Below, in pieces: positions 44,521 through 57,800 of a DNA stretch of 64,000 nt (positions within the stretch are counted from its first letter, which is position 1; each line of letters starts with the position of its first letter). A program made the translations under genes and the position numbers. The stretch comes from Eublepharis macularius (Eukaryota > Chordata > Lepidosauria > Squamata > Eublepharidae). Under the pieces are notes generated by a model. It saw nothing but the letters and a program-made list of their open reading frames with translations. It was not told where the DNA came from and did not search any database. Where the stretch lies: NCBI RefSeq assembly GCF_028583425.1, contig NC_072793.1:101541689-101605688 (forward strand). Direction: 5' to 3'.

Positions 44521-45873
44521 CTGTAGATGGATCTAACTGGAACTACCGAAGTGGTACCAAATAGCTACATTTTAGACTGGATCTTTGGAAAGTGCTTATC
44601 TCTAGACCTCAGCAAGGCCCAAATCAAGGTGTGATGCTTGAATTACAGAAAGAAAAAGGGTATCGAACACCACCTTGAGATTTATAACATGGTTAACATC
44701 AGGGCTTTTTTTCTGGGAAAAGAGGTGGTGGACCTCAGTGGGTTGCCAGCACAGGGGGCAACTCCTGGCAGGAGGTGGTGCCCCTGGTACCACATGCGCA
44801 CACGCAAAGTGTGTGGATGCTTCTGGGACCACGCAATAATGTCACTTTGGGTCAGCTGGAACAAGGGTGGTCACATGGCCGATGGCCCTGCCCCCTGATC
44901 TCCAGACAGAGGGGAGTTTAGATTGCCTTCCGTGCCGCTCCAGCAGTGTGTAGGGCGATCTAAACTCCCCTCTGTCTGGAGATCAGGAGGCGGAGCCACT
45001 GGCCATGTGATCATTTACAAGAGGTGTTGGAACTCTGTTCCACCGCGTTCCAGCTGAAAAAAAGCCCTGGTTAACATATAGTAAATGCTTTTGGTTTCTC
45101 TAGAGAAATGCTTACACAGTTATTTATTGTTTTAAGCCTTGATATTCACTTTACACTCCCGCAGTAGACCTGGTACCCTTGAAGGCTCACCAGCATAGCA
45201 TCTTAACAGCTGACATGGTTCAGACAATAGAAGCATAGTGAGGTAATACTAATTTTAATATTCATGTTACCTTAAATAAATTTGATTCACCCAGTCAGTC
45301 CACCATTATTCCCTGTGAAGGACTGGGAGTGGGGTGGCTGGAGTATTTTTTTTCAACCTAAGGTCACTAAAATTACAGTGGAGCTTATTTTGCAAGTCCA
45401 ACCAAGAACCCATTGGGATTGGCTGGGAGTACTCTGTACTCCTTCCTTATAAGGATATGATTGGAAAGGAGATATACTATTGTCCAGGAAATCAGAAGAG
45501 TCAGAGGGAAGGCGGTTGTGATTCCCAAGCACCCAGACTAGCATTACCATTTCTGAGTATCACACAGTAACCTCAAAACATTTAATTTTGTGTTTTCTTT
45601 CCAGTTTAGGAATTTCATAATGCACACCTCTATTATATAGAGCTGAGAAACTGGATGTCACCTTGTAGCACAGTCCATAGGATCAGTCAAGAACACTCAT
45701 TAACAGCACTTCACAGTCATCTGTGCAATTAAAATTGTTAGTGTAGTAAAAAGTCTGTTTCATAAAACAAAATAGTGTTATTCTAATCAACTGAGCTTCT
45801 TTTTGGGTAAAAATTCATCGGAGGTTTGCAGAGGTTCATAGCTGCAGGAACAAGTTCATGTCTGTTTTAGTAC
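44521..45873. other. BAP1-DNAH1 convergent intergenic interval and DNAH1 3' UTR
   Basis: About 1.35 kb separate the BAP1 poly(A) signal from the DNAH1 stop. It holds one hAT MITE (44700-45069). A stretch around 45400-45560 shares a pattern (GGGAGTACTC then GATTGAAAGG) with 51490-51560, so it is likely part of another dispersed repeat. A minus-strand ATTAAA lies near 45573-45578 and could serve DNAH1. No further gene seen. Confidence 0.5.
44700..45069. mobile_element. hAT MITE with 8-bp target duplication, between BAP1 and DNAH1
   Basis: Ends CAGGGCTTTTTTTCTGGG and CTGAAAAAAAGCCCTG; perfect GTTAACAT at 44692-44699 and 45070-45077. The interior contains a strong palindrome (GATCTCCAGACAGAGGGGAG with its complement), shared with 52675. 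Confidence 0.9.
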
Positions 45874-48800
45874 CTAGAAGTCCAAGGCACAGATCAAGGC
45901 AACACCTCGTTTGATCCAGTGCCTCTGAGGTTTGGAAGTAGGAATTTCAACAGCAATCACATAATTGGTAGAATGACCGGTTGTTGACAGCGTCCCTATG
46001 ATGGAAACAAAACCACAGTAGAGGGTGCCACATTACAGGAAAAATAAATCTACCAGTCTTTCTCTTGCATCTCAAAACAAGCATTTTTATACTGCTTTTT
46101 TTTTTTTTTTGCAAATGTTAGTTACAGTGAAAACAAAACCTCTCGTAAGAAAGTCAGGCAGTGGCTCCTGGGGTGTAGAAAGTAACAGTAGTTGCAGCAG
46201 ATTGGAGCTAAATAATGGCAAGCAGGAAGAGGCTGGTTTTGGAAGCATCTAAAGAATAACCAGAAAGTGGACATGGCCCAGTATGAGGCTTAATCATGTC
46301 ATATCACAGCTGCTCAAGTAACAAAATAAAGGGGCTGCAAACAGGAGGTAGCTGGGTTTTTATCAAACGTACAATGTCTGAGATGCCATTCTTAGTCCTA
46401 AGTACACTACTGTTAAATGTGGCTCAGTCAAAGTGAGTATTCTATGCAAAGAAAATAGAGTGGGAGCGTAATAGTTTTCAATCCAGTGACATCAAGGCCA
46501 GAAAAGGCTTCTGCTGAATAGGGGTCCAGCTACAGTATCCTGTAATGCTCACTTTCCTTCGTCATATACAGTAAAGTAGTTAAGCAAAATGAAGAGAAAT
46601 GTCACAGACTTGTGGCTTTTAGGAGTGCAGAATATGGGATGACGCTGAACCACAGCATACAAAATACTTGTATCATCTCCCTTGCAAGAAAGAGGTAGCC
46701 CCTAGTGGTTCTGGAACAAGGTTTGCTTTTTATCTTGTGCTTCATGCTAAAATTAGGTCAAAGATGCAAAGAAAAAATTCTAATAACCAAACCCACCTAT
46801 GGAACAATGGGGAAAAGTTCTATGAGTGCCCTGGTCAAGTTTTGGGAGGTATAGTGAAGGTTTCAATTAAATAAATGTTTACCTGCACGAGTGAGTGTCT
46901 TATAGATGGGACACAGATAGATGCCCTTGCTTGGAGGCTTGCGGTTGGGTACAGGAACCAACCAAATGACTGCCATTTCTGTGTATAGCTCCTTAGGACG
47001 TGACTCTGTGAGCTGAAAGTACAAAGGGTCCCACCGAGCCCCCTCCAGAAATAAGCCATAGATGTAACATCCCTCAGCAGGGCGTGCGGTTATTTCATGC
47101 ACAGACTCATTCATTACCTAAATTGAGAGGGGGAAAGAGTTGGCTTTCATGAAAAACAAACCATGGTTTGGAGCAATATTAAAAACTACAGGATTGTACT
47201 GTATTCATTAAGTTACACCTGTGTGAAATGCATGCTAGTGGTGGTGGGTAGCAACAGTTCAGGTTAACACAGGACCGGCATCCGGTAACCTCAAGACATG
47301 GTATATACATTCTTCTTTACAACGGTTAGAGCTTATAGAGAACATTAGTTGCTTTAGCTGTCAATATAAGCTGTCTCACTAACCTTAAAATCAAAAGAGA
47401 TGGTATCTATGGATATGACAGACTTCCTGGCAAAATTCTGTAAGGTCCCTGTTAAAAAGGCCTGGGGGAAGAAAAAGCCACTGATCCAAAACACGGGAGG
47501 AATCCCTTTATCAATCCACTTCTTCAGGAAATCGATGCGTAGCAACAGGTCACTTACCCAAGAAGCCAAGGGCTTTAGGGAGGGGTATGCCTATGAGAGA
47601 GGACAAACACGACGGCACTCTTGAGAGACTGGCCTTAAAAAAGGTAAAAGTAATACAAAGGATGATTCTAATGCAAACTGAAACTAACTTTAGCTGCTAA
47701 GTGAGTGCATAGCTCAGAATTCACAACCACAGATTTCTAAAACACAGCCAAGAGCCAGTCATTCTAGGTTGACTGTACTGCCATTGTACCACTGAGGAGT
47801 TTCAGTATGACTTGATGCTATTCCAGAAAGGACTGATCAGCCACAATAGCCAGCTTAAGTATCTCTGTATGTAAAAACAGACCAAGCCTATATTATCCTT
47901 GCAATATAGCTTGATAAACACCTCAACTTTGAAATGAATTGCTCCTGAAACAGTAGTACCTTGCTATTCCACATCTCTGGGACAATGTTGTTGTACAAGC
48001 TATTGGCCATCAACTCCAGCTGTGATGACATCACCACTAGTCCTTTCAGCGCCTTCAGAAGATCTTTCAAGGACTCGGCAATTACTTCTAGCAAACGATT
48101 GTACCTATGCAAAAAGAATGCCAAAGTAGACTGACATTAATTTTGACAGCTTCCCATAAATTCCTTTTAAGTCTTCGTACACCGGAACAGCTGTTAAAAC
48201 CTAGAGATATTTTACTCACTTTTGCTGAAGGCTGCTTGATAACAGCTCAAGTAATGTATGTGGTCTTAATATGGAAGTCACACTACGTCTGAATCTTTGG
48301 ACTGCTATTCACCTGTAACTAAGTATGTATGTTGATAACTAAATATTAGATACCTTTGAAACAAAACTCCATACTGCAGATATGCATTATGGTTTTCAGA
48401 AAAGTTTTAAGTAATTCCATTGGATCACTTCATTTTTTTTTAGTACTGTCCAAACCAATTCAACCCTCTGCAGAGTTAATCGATGCGTTTAGACTGGAGT
48501 AACTGCAGACGATTGCACGGTTAGTGGAGCACTCCAAAAACAGGAGTTATAGGCAAGCCGAACTATCCACACTGTCTCATACATTCTGAAGTATATCTAT
48601 CACTATACGGTTGTGAGAGCAAGATTCAGGTCCAGTGGCACCTTAAAGACCAACTAGATTACCAGGGTATGAGCTTTCATGAGTCAGCGTTCACTTTGTA
48701 TGCTGTTAACCTTCAGACTGGATTGAAAGATTAAAATCTTCGTCATGTGTTGTTTTAGTACATGAGAGTGGTGGTGGAGAGTGCCCTCAAGTCAAAGCTG

Positions 48801-51800
48801 ACTAATAGTGACCTTTGGTGGGGTTTTAATGGAAAGAGACTAACAGAAGTGGTTTGCCAGTGCCTCTCTCTGCAACCGTGGTCTTTGTTGGAGGTCTCCC
48901 ATCCAATCACTAACCAAGGCTGACCCTGCTTAGCTTCTGAGATCTGATGAGATCAGGGTCACCTAACCTAATGTTAATACCAGGCCTTAACAAAGAATGT
49001 TGTCCTTTTTGCATCTTTGCATCTTCTTGAATTGCAGCCAAAGCTGTAAGTGTTGTGTGTGTGTCTGTGGGAGGGGGGGGTCCATTGCTGTAGGACAAAT
49101 TTCTTCAGTTAAGAAAGGGTTTGATCTTCCAGAAAACTTGTGTTACCATAAAGGAGGGTGACTTGATTATTTCCTCTTCAGGCTGTTGGGAGGGGGGGTT
49201 TGACCCTCCCCAAGGGGGCAACATATATGTGTATGGAAATTTGGGGCTGCAGTAGAAGTGGGGGGAGTGAGGAATTTGCACTCTGTTAATGGGAATCCCT
49301 TCTGCCAGTGGAGATTTTCCATGGGACCCAAGCCCCTGGATTCTTATAAATAGCATACTCCTTTATGAAGGACTTGTTTCTAATATCTCATACAAACTGT
49401 ATATTTGATAGAAACTAGGTGACTAACAAAATCAGAAGCTCCTAAGAGTATCCATGCACTGCAAGAGGCTCAGGGCCTTCTTGAATGGCAAAAGAGATGT
49501 GGATCAGCAGTGCCCTTCTTAGTCAACAAAAATACTGGCTTAACGGTTCATTGTGCCCAGTTCCTTTCCCTGGCAGTTGATGCTTTATTGGTATTAATGT
49601 ACTAGTTTGGAGAATGTGACAGGCAGAGATATAACCGGTATTAAGAGCTGGGGCAAAGTAAAATAAAACGAGTCCAGTGGCACCTGATAGTCTTTAGCAA
49701 AATTTATTCCAGCAAAAATGATGTATGTCAGAGCTCACTTCATCAGATATGATGAAGTCATGTTAATCCATGTTTTATTTTGCTGCTGTGGATTAACATG
49801 GCTACCCATCTGGAATTATCATCCAAGTTAAAGTAACCACTATACCTGATCACCTCCTGTATTAAAACTGTATTCATGGACTCCTCATACAGCACAGGGT
49901 ATTTCAGCATCACTTCCTGTAAGTTGATGGGTTGAGGTACCTTCTCCAATATGTCTTTTGAGGATTCCTCCACAAGCTACAAAATGGATGGAAAGGAGAA
50001 AAAAAAAGCTGTTTGGAGGTAGAGAGGTTCAGAGATGGCTTATTATTTAATTGGATGACAGAAGAGAGACCTTTGTCCAAGTGGAAGTTAATTACTTTCT
50101 AGTATAAGCTCCCTACTTACTTTTAGAATTTAATTACAATTGTGCTTTGGGGCTTACTTGAAGGCTATTTTGCCTTCCCCTCACTCTCCAGCAATAACAC
50201 TTCAAGACATTTGGTATTTGAACTTGTTATAAGAAGCCTCATACAGTGGGAAAAATCTAGAGCCAGGGATATAAATACTCCACATTAAAAAAATAACACC
50301 ATAAATTCTGCTCCAAAAAAGGATGGATTCTGTCCTATGTATAAATTACGCTATGGTCAAATTTGCACAATTATCTGCAATTTAGTCATGACAAAGAGCT
50401 GCGCAGAAAGCATTGGAAACGTTTTCCCGCTGGTATCTGAAATTTTTTAGCAGGCATTGACTATGTGTTTTTGAGCATATTTTTATAGCCATAAGGGCTA
50501 GAAACATGTTTGCTTTAAATGACAACTGAATTCTGTATCCTATATCATATTATGTGCTCCCCTCTCCCCCATGTCTACATTCTTGAGGAACTGTGGCATA
50601 TACTAGGGGTGTGTGCCAAGAGAGATTTGGTTATTATTTCAGATCCATGACACAAGGGGAGAAACTTTATGGTGATTGCTGATTTTCAGGGAGGACAGTA
50701 CCAGTTCAGGAATCAAATCCACGTTTTAGGGGGAGGGGTCTGGTATTTTGGGACCATTATTTCCAATGGGGAACTAATTCAAGGATTTGGAACAGGTTTT
50801 TAAAGATAATGGCACAAAATTTGCATAGAACACAGCTCTCAGTGTAATCTAAAGACCTCTAGATTTCAAACAGAATGGACAAAGAATATTCTCTACACTG
50901 CTTCCTATAGGAGAAAAACAGCACTGGCCACCACCACATTTAAAAAATTCTGTCGGCATCCATTTTTAGAAAGCAATCTTACAATAATAATTTAAACAAA
51001 AATAGAGCACATGTTTTGTGATTGCCTGTGATGAATCAATCATAGGATTGCTATGAGATACATGTCTTCATACTGGGCATTCACTGTAAGGGTAGTAATT
51101 AGTACTGCTCCTATTTAAGGAATCCCTGGAGAAGGAGGAGGACAAGGCAGTGAAGGGCTGGAGCATGAGAGTCTGAGGGCTAAGCCACATATCTTTATGA
51201 GTTGTCTCCAGATTTACTGCTTTGATCAGGGTCACATATCAGCTCCAAGAACTTTGTTTAAAAGCCTATCATAGAAGTTGATTTTGCTGACAGGTGGCAT
51301 AGATGGAGGAGGGGGTTCTTCTTCCTGATCCTAGCCTTTTCCCTGATCTTAAAGAACTACCAGAAGAAAACGATTTGCATAAATTTGGAGCTGTACATGC
51401 AGTAGTCTCAGCACTCACAGCTTGGCACAGACTCTTTCACAGAAATTCCTTCTCTGAGGCTTGTGTCCAAAGGTGATTGATTGCCTGGGAGTACTCACTT
51501 CCCGATCCCTTGCAAGGATCTGATTGAAAGGGAGAAATGCCACTGCCTGGAAACTTCGGGAATCCAAGAAAAACAAGATGTTGATGGATTTTACGGGGTG
51601 TTTTACATAATTTCTAAGAATTCCAGATTTGTTTGGTGTTCTTGAAAATCATGGTAGCAAAACTGCAATTTTTGTATGTATTTTCAGCTTGGGAATTTCA
51701 GGCTGAACGTACATTGTTCCTGAATGTTTGACACTGAGAGATCTCTGTCTTTCGGTGCTACACCTCTGAAGATGCCCGTCACAGCTGCTGGCGAAACGTC

Positions 51801-54800
51801 AGGAACTACAATGCCAAGACCATGGCCATACAGCCCGGAAAATCCACAACAACCATTGAACGTACAGCCTTTTCAGCTTGGGAATTTCGAACCTAATATA
51901 CACACAACCCTGTCTAAAATGGAATATCTAGATAAAGAGAGAACTGATGTGGAAAAGCCATTCAAGCAATGGGTTTACAAACCTCTTCCCTGCTTCGCCC
52001 TCCTGCAGTTGATGTTTTGGGCTGAAGTTGAATAATGGCCCCAAGCAACGCAAAGGTCTCATTCTGAGCAAAGGTGATGTTAGCATTGTCATGCAAACCA
52101 AATATCTCAGGCATGTCATTGAGGGGGAGGCTCTTGATGTATTGAATGTATCCCTGCAGAAAAATCAACATGCAGCACAATGAGGAGGAGTATCTTTTAT
52201 AAAGACCCCAACTGTAGAGAAACGAGAAAGAAAAGGGAGAAAATCCAGTGACAGCACAGTACTCTTTCTAATTGGCTTCTTGACCTAACCTATCTCAGTA
52301 GTATTACCTGAGTTATATATTCACAAGCGGGGGACTTGTGGTGGGGAGCTCTCATCCTTTCTCCCCAGCATGGCAATATTGGCTCCCACTGTCCCAGTCC
52401 CTTGCCTGGCTGCTTACAGCACAGCTGCCTCTGCCTGCCCAGCACATGCAGTGGCTCCTGTGCCTCCTCTCCCACCCATCTTTTTCAAAATTGTGGCAGA
52501 GATCTCATGACTTGAGGTTACAAGGTCAGTCTTTCCTCCCAAACATTAAAAAAAAATTCTTTTGTTTTTTTCCTGCAAACCTAGGCTTTTCATTCCCTCC
52601 CCTCCCCCCAGGTCTATAGGAAAATACCTCTTTCAGAATTTTCTCCGAAATGGGGATGAAAAGTGTCTTACAACCAGGGCTTTTTTCTGGGAAAAGAGGT
52701 GGTGGAACTCAGTGGGTTGCCCTCGGAAAAAATGGTCACATGGCCAGTGGCCCCGCCCCCTCACCTCCAGACAGAGGGGAGTTTAGATTGGCGGTGCGGA
52801 GGGCAATCAAAACTCCCCTCTGTCTGGAGATCAGGGGGCAGGGCCACCGGCCATGTGATCATTTTCAAGAGGTTCTGGAACTCTGTTCCACCGCGTTCCT
52901 ACTGAAAAAAAGCCCTGCTTACAACATTGTTCTCCCTTCCTTCCTTTTTTCCTTACAGCAACAACTTTGTAAGGTGAGTTAGGCTGAGAGTGATTTGCCC
53001 AGGATCACCCAGTGAACTTCCATGAAAGAGTGGGGATTTGAACCCTGATCTCCTACGTAGTTTGACATGCTAATTTTAAACCAAAATTAGTATTTTATAG
53101 TAGTTTATTGTCACAATCTGTCATAACTTTTTTTCAAGAAGAGCTTCACTTGAGAGAGAAATTAATAATTCAGACAGACTTCCAGAAACACAATTCACTT
53201 TTTGACCAGTTTGCTGAATGAGGCAGAGAAAAGGACATACAGGGGGCTTACTAAATGTTACGTTCTGTCAATCAGACATGGACAGTAAGTTCTTTGCTCA
53301 CAACTCAGTTCCCAGGAGCACAGGGGCAGTGCATGTCTGATTGACATAACTTAGGGAGGTCACAAGAAAAATGTAGTATGGAGTAAAGTCCTAGGAGCCA
53401 AGGTTTTTCCTATGGGGCAGTATATTTGTCTTCTATTTTGTTCAACTTACATTAAGGTCATAAGTGGTATTAATCTGTTTATAGATACCAGATTCTGAAT
53501 AACAAAACTCTGGAATTAGAACATTTGGATTGTAGAAATCTTCTAAAATATTCATAATGCAGCGTCTATCCCAATCGTCTGTAACTCGACCTCCATAGTT
53601 AATCTCACCAGCTGTGTATTTCAGAACCTGCAATAGACCAGAAAGTAGAAATGACAGCAAAGATTTTGATTTGGATCCAAATATTTCTGTACATCCACAG
53701 AAGATTTTCTAGTTCCCAATTTTTGTTTGCAGCCCTCTGCACTCCCCATCCCAAAAAATTATGCACAATATGGTGGTGTGTGTGTGTGAGTAAAATCCAC
53801 CATCCTCATGCATGCAGAAGAACAAGGGTTTTGGGGTCCAAGCCCTTATCTCTATGTTGATCTCTACTTTCCACAACTCTTCCCTTTTTTTGGTCCAGAT
53901 ATGACAGAAAGGTGACAAACATAAACCCACATTGGTCCAACTCAGCTACTCCAAGATGCATTTCAAATGTTAGATCCTTTGACAGAGAATCAAGGGCAGA
54001 TCTCATTGAACTCAAGAAAACAACCACTGCATTTAAACAATTACAACAACAGGAACTCTTCTGAGGACAAAACTGTAATCACAAACTCTCCAATTCAACC
54101 GTCACATATATTTAAAGTGCAAGTGCTCAAAGCAAAAATAGTACTCTAAATATCATTTCATCATAAATATCAGTATCACTTGCAATTTAAATATATGACT
54201 GTTGGATTGGAGAGTTTGTGATTAGTTTTGTCCTCCGAAGACTTCCTGCTGTTGTAATTTCCATTTTGGAATCCAGGACAGCCTTGTTTGTATACAGGAT
54301 TTAAACAATTACAAGCAGGAAATCTACAAGGACTTGTCGGGGCATCTCATTTCCCCCTCCTCCACCATTTCTTCTTTCCCTTCCCTGAAAACCCTATTGC
54401 CTCTCCTTTTTTGCTTCTTTCTCTCCTTTCTGCCTACCAATCAATCTACTTTTTATTCTACTCTCACATCTGGGCTCCATCTTGATGGCAGCCATTACCA
54501 CATGGAGCTAACAAAGGGCTGGAAGCCCAGACAAAGGCTCAGGTAATGGGTGACTGGAAGAATGCTACAATTTTATAACAGTAAAGAGCCTACCCTAGAA
54601 TAACAATAGGGCATGTTTAGCCAAGGAACAGAGAATTGCGAGTAGGTACCTTTATTTTGTAACCTTGCTCGATCCATTGCTGTGATTATGTATGTGAACA
54701 TTTTATTTAAATACAGTTCTTATTATTTTAAATGCTGGAAGTTTGTTCTACCTAATCACAAAAAGCCCCATATGAACATGTTACTGAAAGGGCACCATGG

Positions 54801-57800
54801 GAATAGAGGCAGTTGATCTCTAGATCCCTAGTAGTGCACAGGTGCAGTAAGCAATCCCTGGAAAGGCTAGTTGGAGGGAAAGCAGGAGATGGGGCTAGGT
54901 GGAGCAAGTTAATGGCAATGCAAATGCAGCGCTGGCCCCCTTAATGGAAAATGGTCTGATCAACCCCCTAAGGGCAATGAAAATACTCAGAAAAAAAGGA
55001 CCCCTCCCCCAGGAGTTGGGTGGGATTGGGAATGCAGTGCGCTGCCAGACAGAGACCTAGGACAACCAGTGAGGATCTTGATCTCTCAGCAGATCCATTC
55101 AGTGGCATATACTGTAACAGTGTTTTAACCCCCAGAATATGTGTGCATTTAGATTTCCATTTTTTCCTGCAAACTGGAAAGGTTTGTCAAAAGATCTGTC
55201 TTCTCTGTACATGGCCCCTATCTCAGGATTTAAGTATCCACTAAAACGGTTATGTTGAGAATTAGAGCTCAAAAAATTCTCCCAAAAGTTTATGGCTAGA
55301 TGAAGGCCCTTTATTTAGACCAGTCCTAATTAATCTGGTTCAAACATTTAACTAGTTTAAACTGAAGACACCTATAGTTCTTGTGGCCAGATGATCCTGA
55401 ATCACAGAAGGAGAAAAGTGCAGTTGGTATGTATGTGTGTGTGTTATGTGCCATCAAGTCGTCTCCGACCTATGGCGACCCTATGAATGAAAGACCTCCA
55501 AAACATCCTATCATCAACAGACTTGCTCAGCTCTTGCAAACTGGAGGACGTGGCTTCTTTTATTGTCAAGCCATCTCATTTTAGGTCTTCCTCTCTTCTA
55601 CTGCCTTCCACATTTCCTAGCTTTGTTGACTTTTCCAGAGAATCTCGTCTTATGATGTAACCAAAGTACAATATGTATTGTCGAAGGCTTTCACGGCCGG
55701 AGAACGATGGTTGTTGGGGGTTTTCCGGGCTGTATTGCCGTGGTCTTGGCATTGTAGTTCCTGACGTTTCGCCAGCAGCTGTGGCTGGCATCTTCAGAGG
55801 TGTAGCACCAAAAGACAGAGATCTCTCAGTGTCACAGTGTGGAAAAGATGTAGGTCATTTGTATCTACTCAGGAGGGGTGGGGTTGAGCTGAGTCATTCT
55901 GTAAGAGTTTCCCAGGGTGTGGAATGCTAATGGCGGGAGGCTTCACTGAGTCATTCTGTAAGAGTTTCCCAGGGTGTGGAATGCTAATGGTGGGAGGCTT
56001 CACTGTATCCTGAGGAGGTTCTTTTGCATATGGATTGGTGCTTGATGTGCTAATCTTCTCTGCAGGGCTATTGTCGGGTGTGGAGTGTTTTGTTGGCCTG
56101 GTGTTTTTCAGAACTGGAGCCCATGCTCTGTTCATTCTTAAGGTTTCTTCTTTCCTGTTGAAGTTTTGCTTATGCTTGTGAATTTCAATGGCTTCCCTGT
56201 GCAGTCTGACAAAGTAGTTGGAAGTGTTGTCCAGTATTTTGGTGTCCTGGAATAAGATACTGTGCCCTGTTTGAGTTAGGCTATGTTCAGCCACTGCTGA
56301 TTTTTCAGGCTGTCCAAGTCTGCAGTGTCTTTCATGTTCTTTTATTCTTGTCTGGATGCTACGCTTTGTGGTCCCGATGTAAACTTGTCCACAGCTGCAG
56401 GGTATACGGTATACTCCTGCAGAGAACCTCCTCAGGATACAGTGAAGCCTCCCACCATTAGCATTCCACACCCTGGGAAACTCTTACAGAATGACTCAGT
56501 GAAGCCTCCCGCCATTAGCATTCCACACCCTGGGAAACTCTTACAGAATGACTCAGCTCAACCCCACCCCTCCTGAGTAGATACAAATGACCTACATCTT
56601 TTCCACACTGTGACACTGAGAGATCTCTGTCTTTTGGTGCTACACCTCTGAAGATGCCAGCCACAGCTGCTGGCGAAACGTCAGGAACTACAATGCCAAG
56701 ACCACGGCAATACAGCCCGGAAAACCCCCAACAACCAAAGTACAATAGCCTCAGTTTTGTCATTTTAGCTTCTAGGGAAAATTTAGGCTTGATTTAATCT
56801 AGAACCCACTTATTTGTCTTCTTATTTGTCTTTACAGTAAATGATAATTGGTTAAGGCAGCATAATGTAAAGGTTGTATGTCTCGGTAGAAAGCCCAGCA
56901 GGAATTCAGTCAAGCTTTCATGAAACCTACTATACAAAATAATTTTTCAATAACTGAAGTAGAGAAATTCTCTGGTTTAGGGGACTTTTATTAGCAGGAG
57001 AATATGGATAGCAAAATAAAACAGATAAGATCCATGAACTGGGCAAATAGGTAGTTTCCCACAACATAAAGGAGACTTTTAAAATGGTTGTGTAAAATGT
57101 CATAATGTCCTATCCAAGCATATCAAGTATGGCCTGGTTATATTTTGTTGCATTACCTGGGTTACAAGCTTCCACTGCTTCTCTACAGAATACAGAAGAA
57201 ATTAAGGCAAACGTTTTCATCCAAAGAGACTCAATTCCAAGCCATTTAAGAATGTACCAACTAAGATTGCAAGCATATTCTCACCACACCCCCAATATTA
57301 GGCCATTCCTTAGAGGCTCTATCTCTTTACACATATCTCCACAGTTCTCATTCCAACTATTCATCTTACTTTGTAGGGGATATCTTTATATTCATCCAGG
57401 AACATCTTCAGCTGGCTTATGCAAATGCGCAAATCTCCATCAGTGAACTCATAAGGAATATTGAAGCCCAATGGCCCAAACTTCCTCCTTTCCAGGGCAT
57501 TCCCATGGAAAAGGCAAAGGGAGAAGAGCAATGACTTGAACTCAGAAATCTGTAAGGTACAGAATGTATTAATACATACAGCATGTCTACTCAGGTGTAC
57601 CTGATCCCAAATATGTTCACGTTGGTTCTAAATATCACAAGCTAAAGTGTTAAAATAATGAGTTTAGGTTTAAATTTCATGCTTTCAGGACTGAAATGGT
57701 AAGTGAATCTTGCCTGCCTTCATCCCATGACTGAAAGCTGTTCATCAGGAAAAAGGAATATTTCTACTAACAATTACTTCTAAAAAGACTAAGGCACCCT

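Larger units (their letters stand above)
55676..56736 (-). mobile_element. Second fold-back Penelope-like element
   Basis: Same tail and end as the element at 14449 but with less of the body. The left arm 55709-56022 and right arm 56423-56736 (314 bp each) are inverted copies. Between them lies the GIY-YIG region and the end of the ORF. An 11-bp target duplication AAAGTACAATA lies at 55663-55673 and 56737-56747. Both arms share a 57-bp tandem duplication and an L-for-P change absent from the first element. It was inserted into an older dispersed repeat inside a DNAH1 intron. Confidence 0.88.

Noticed and set aside
48890-48962. 5S rRNA gene
   Set aside because: Only part of 5S rRNA is present, diverged, and fused to a SINE body; not a functional gene.
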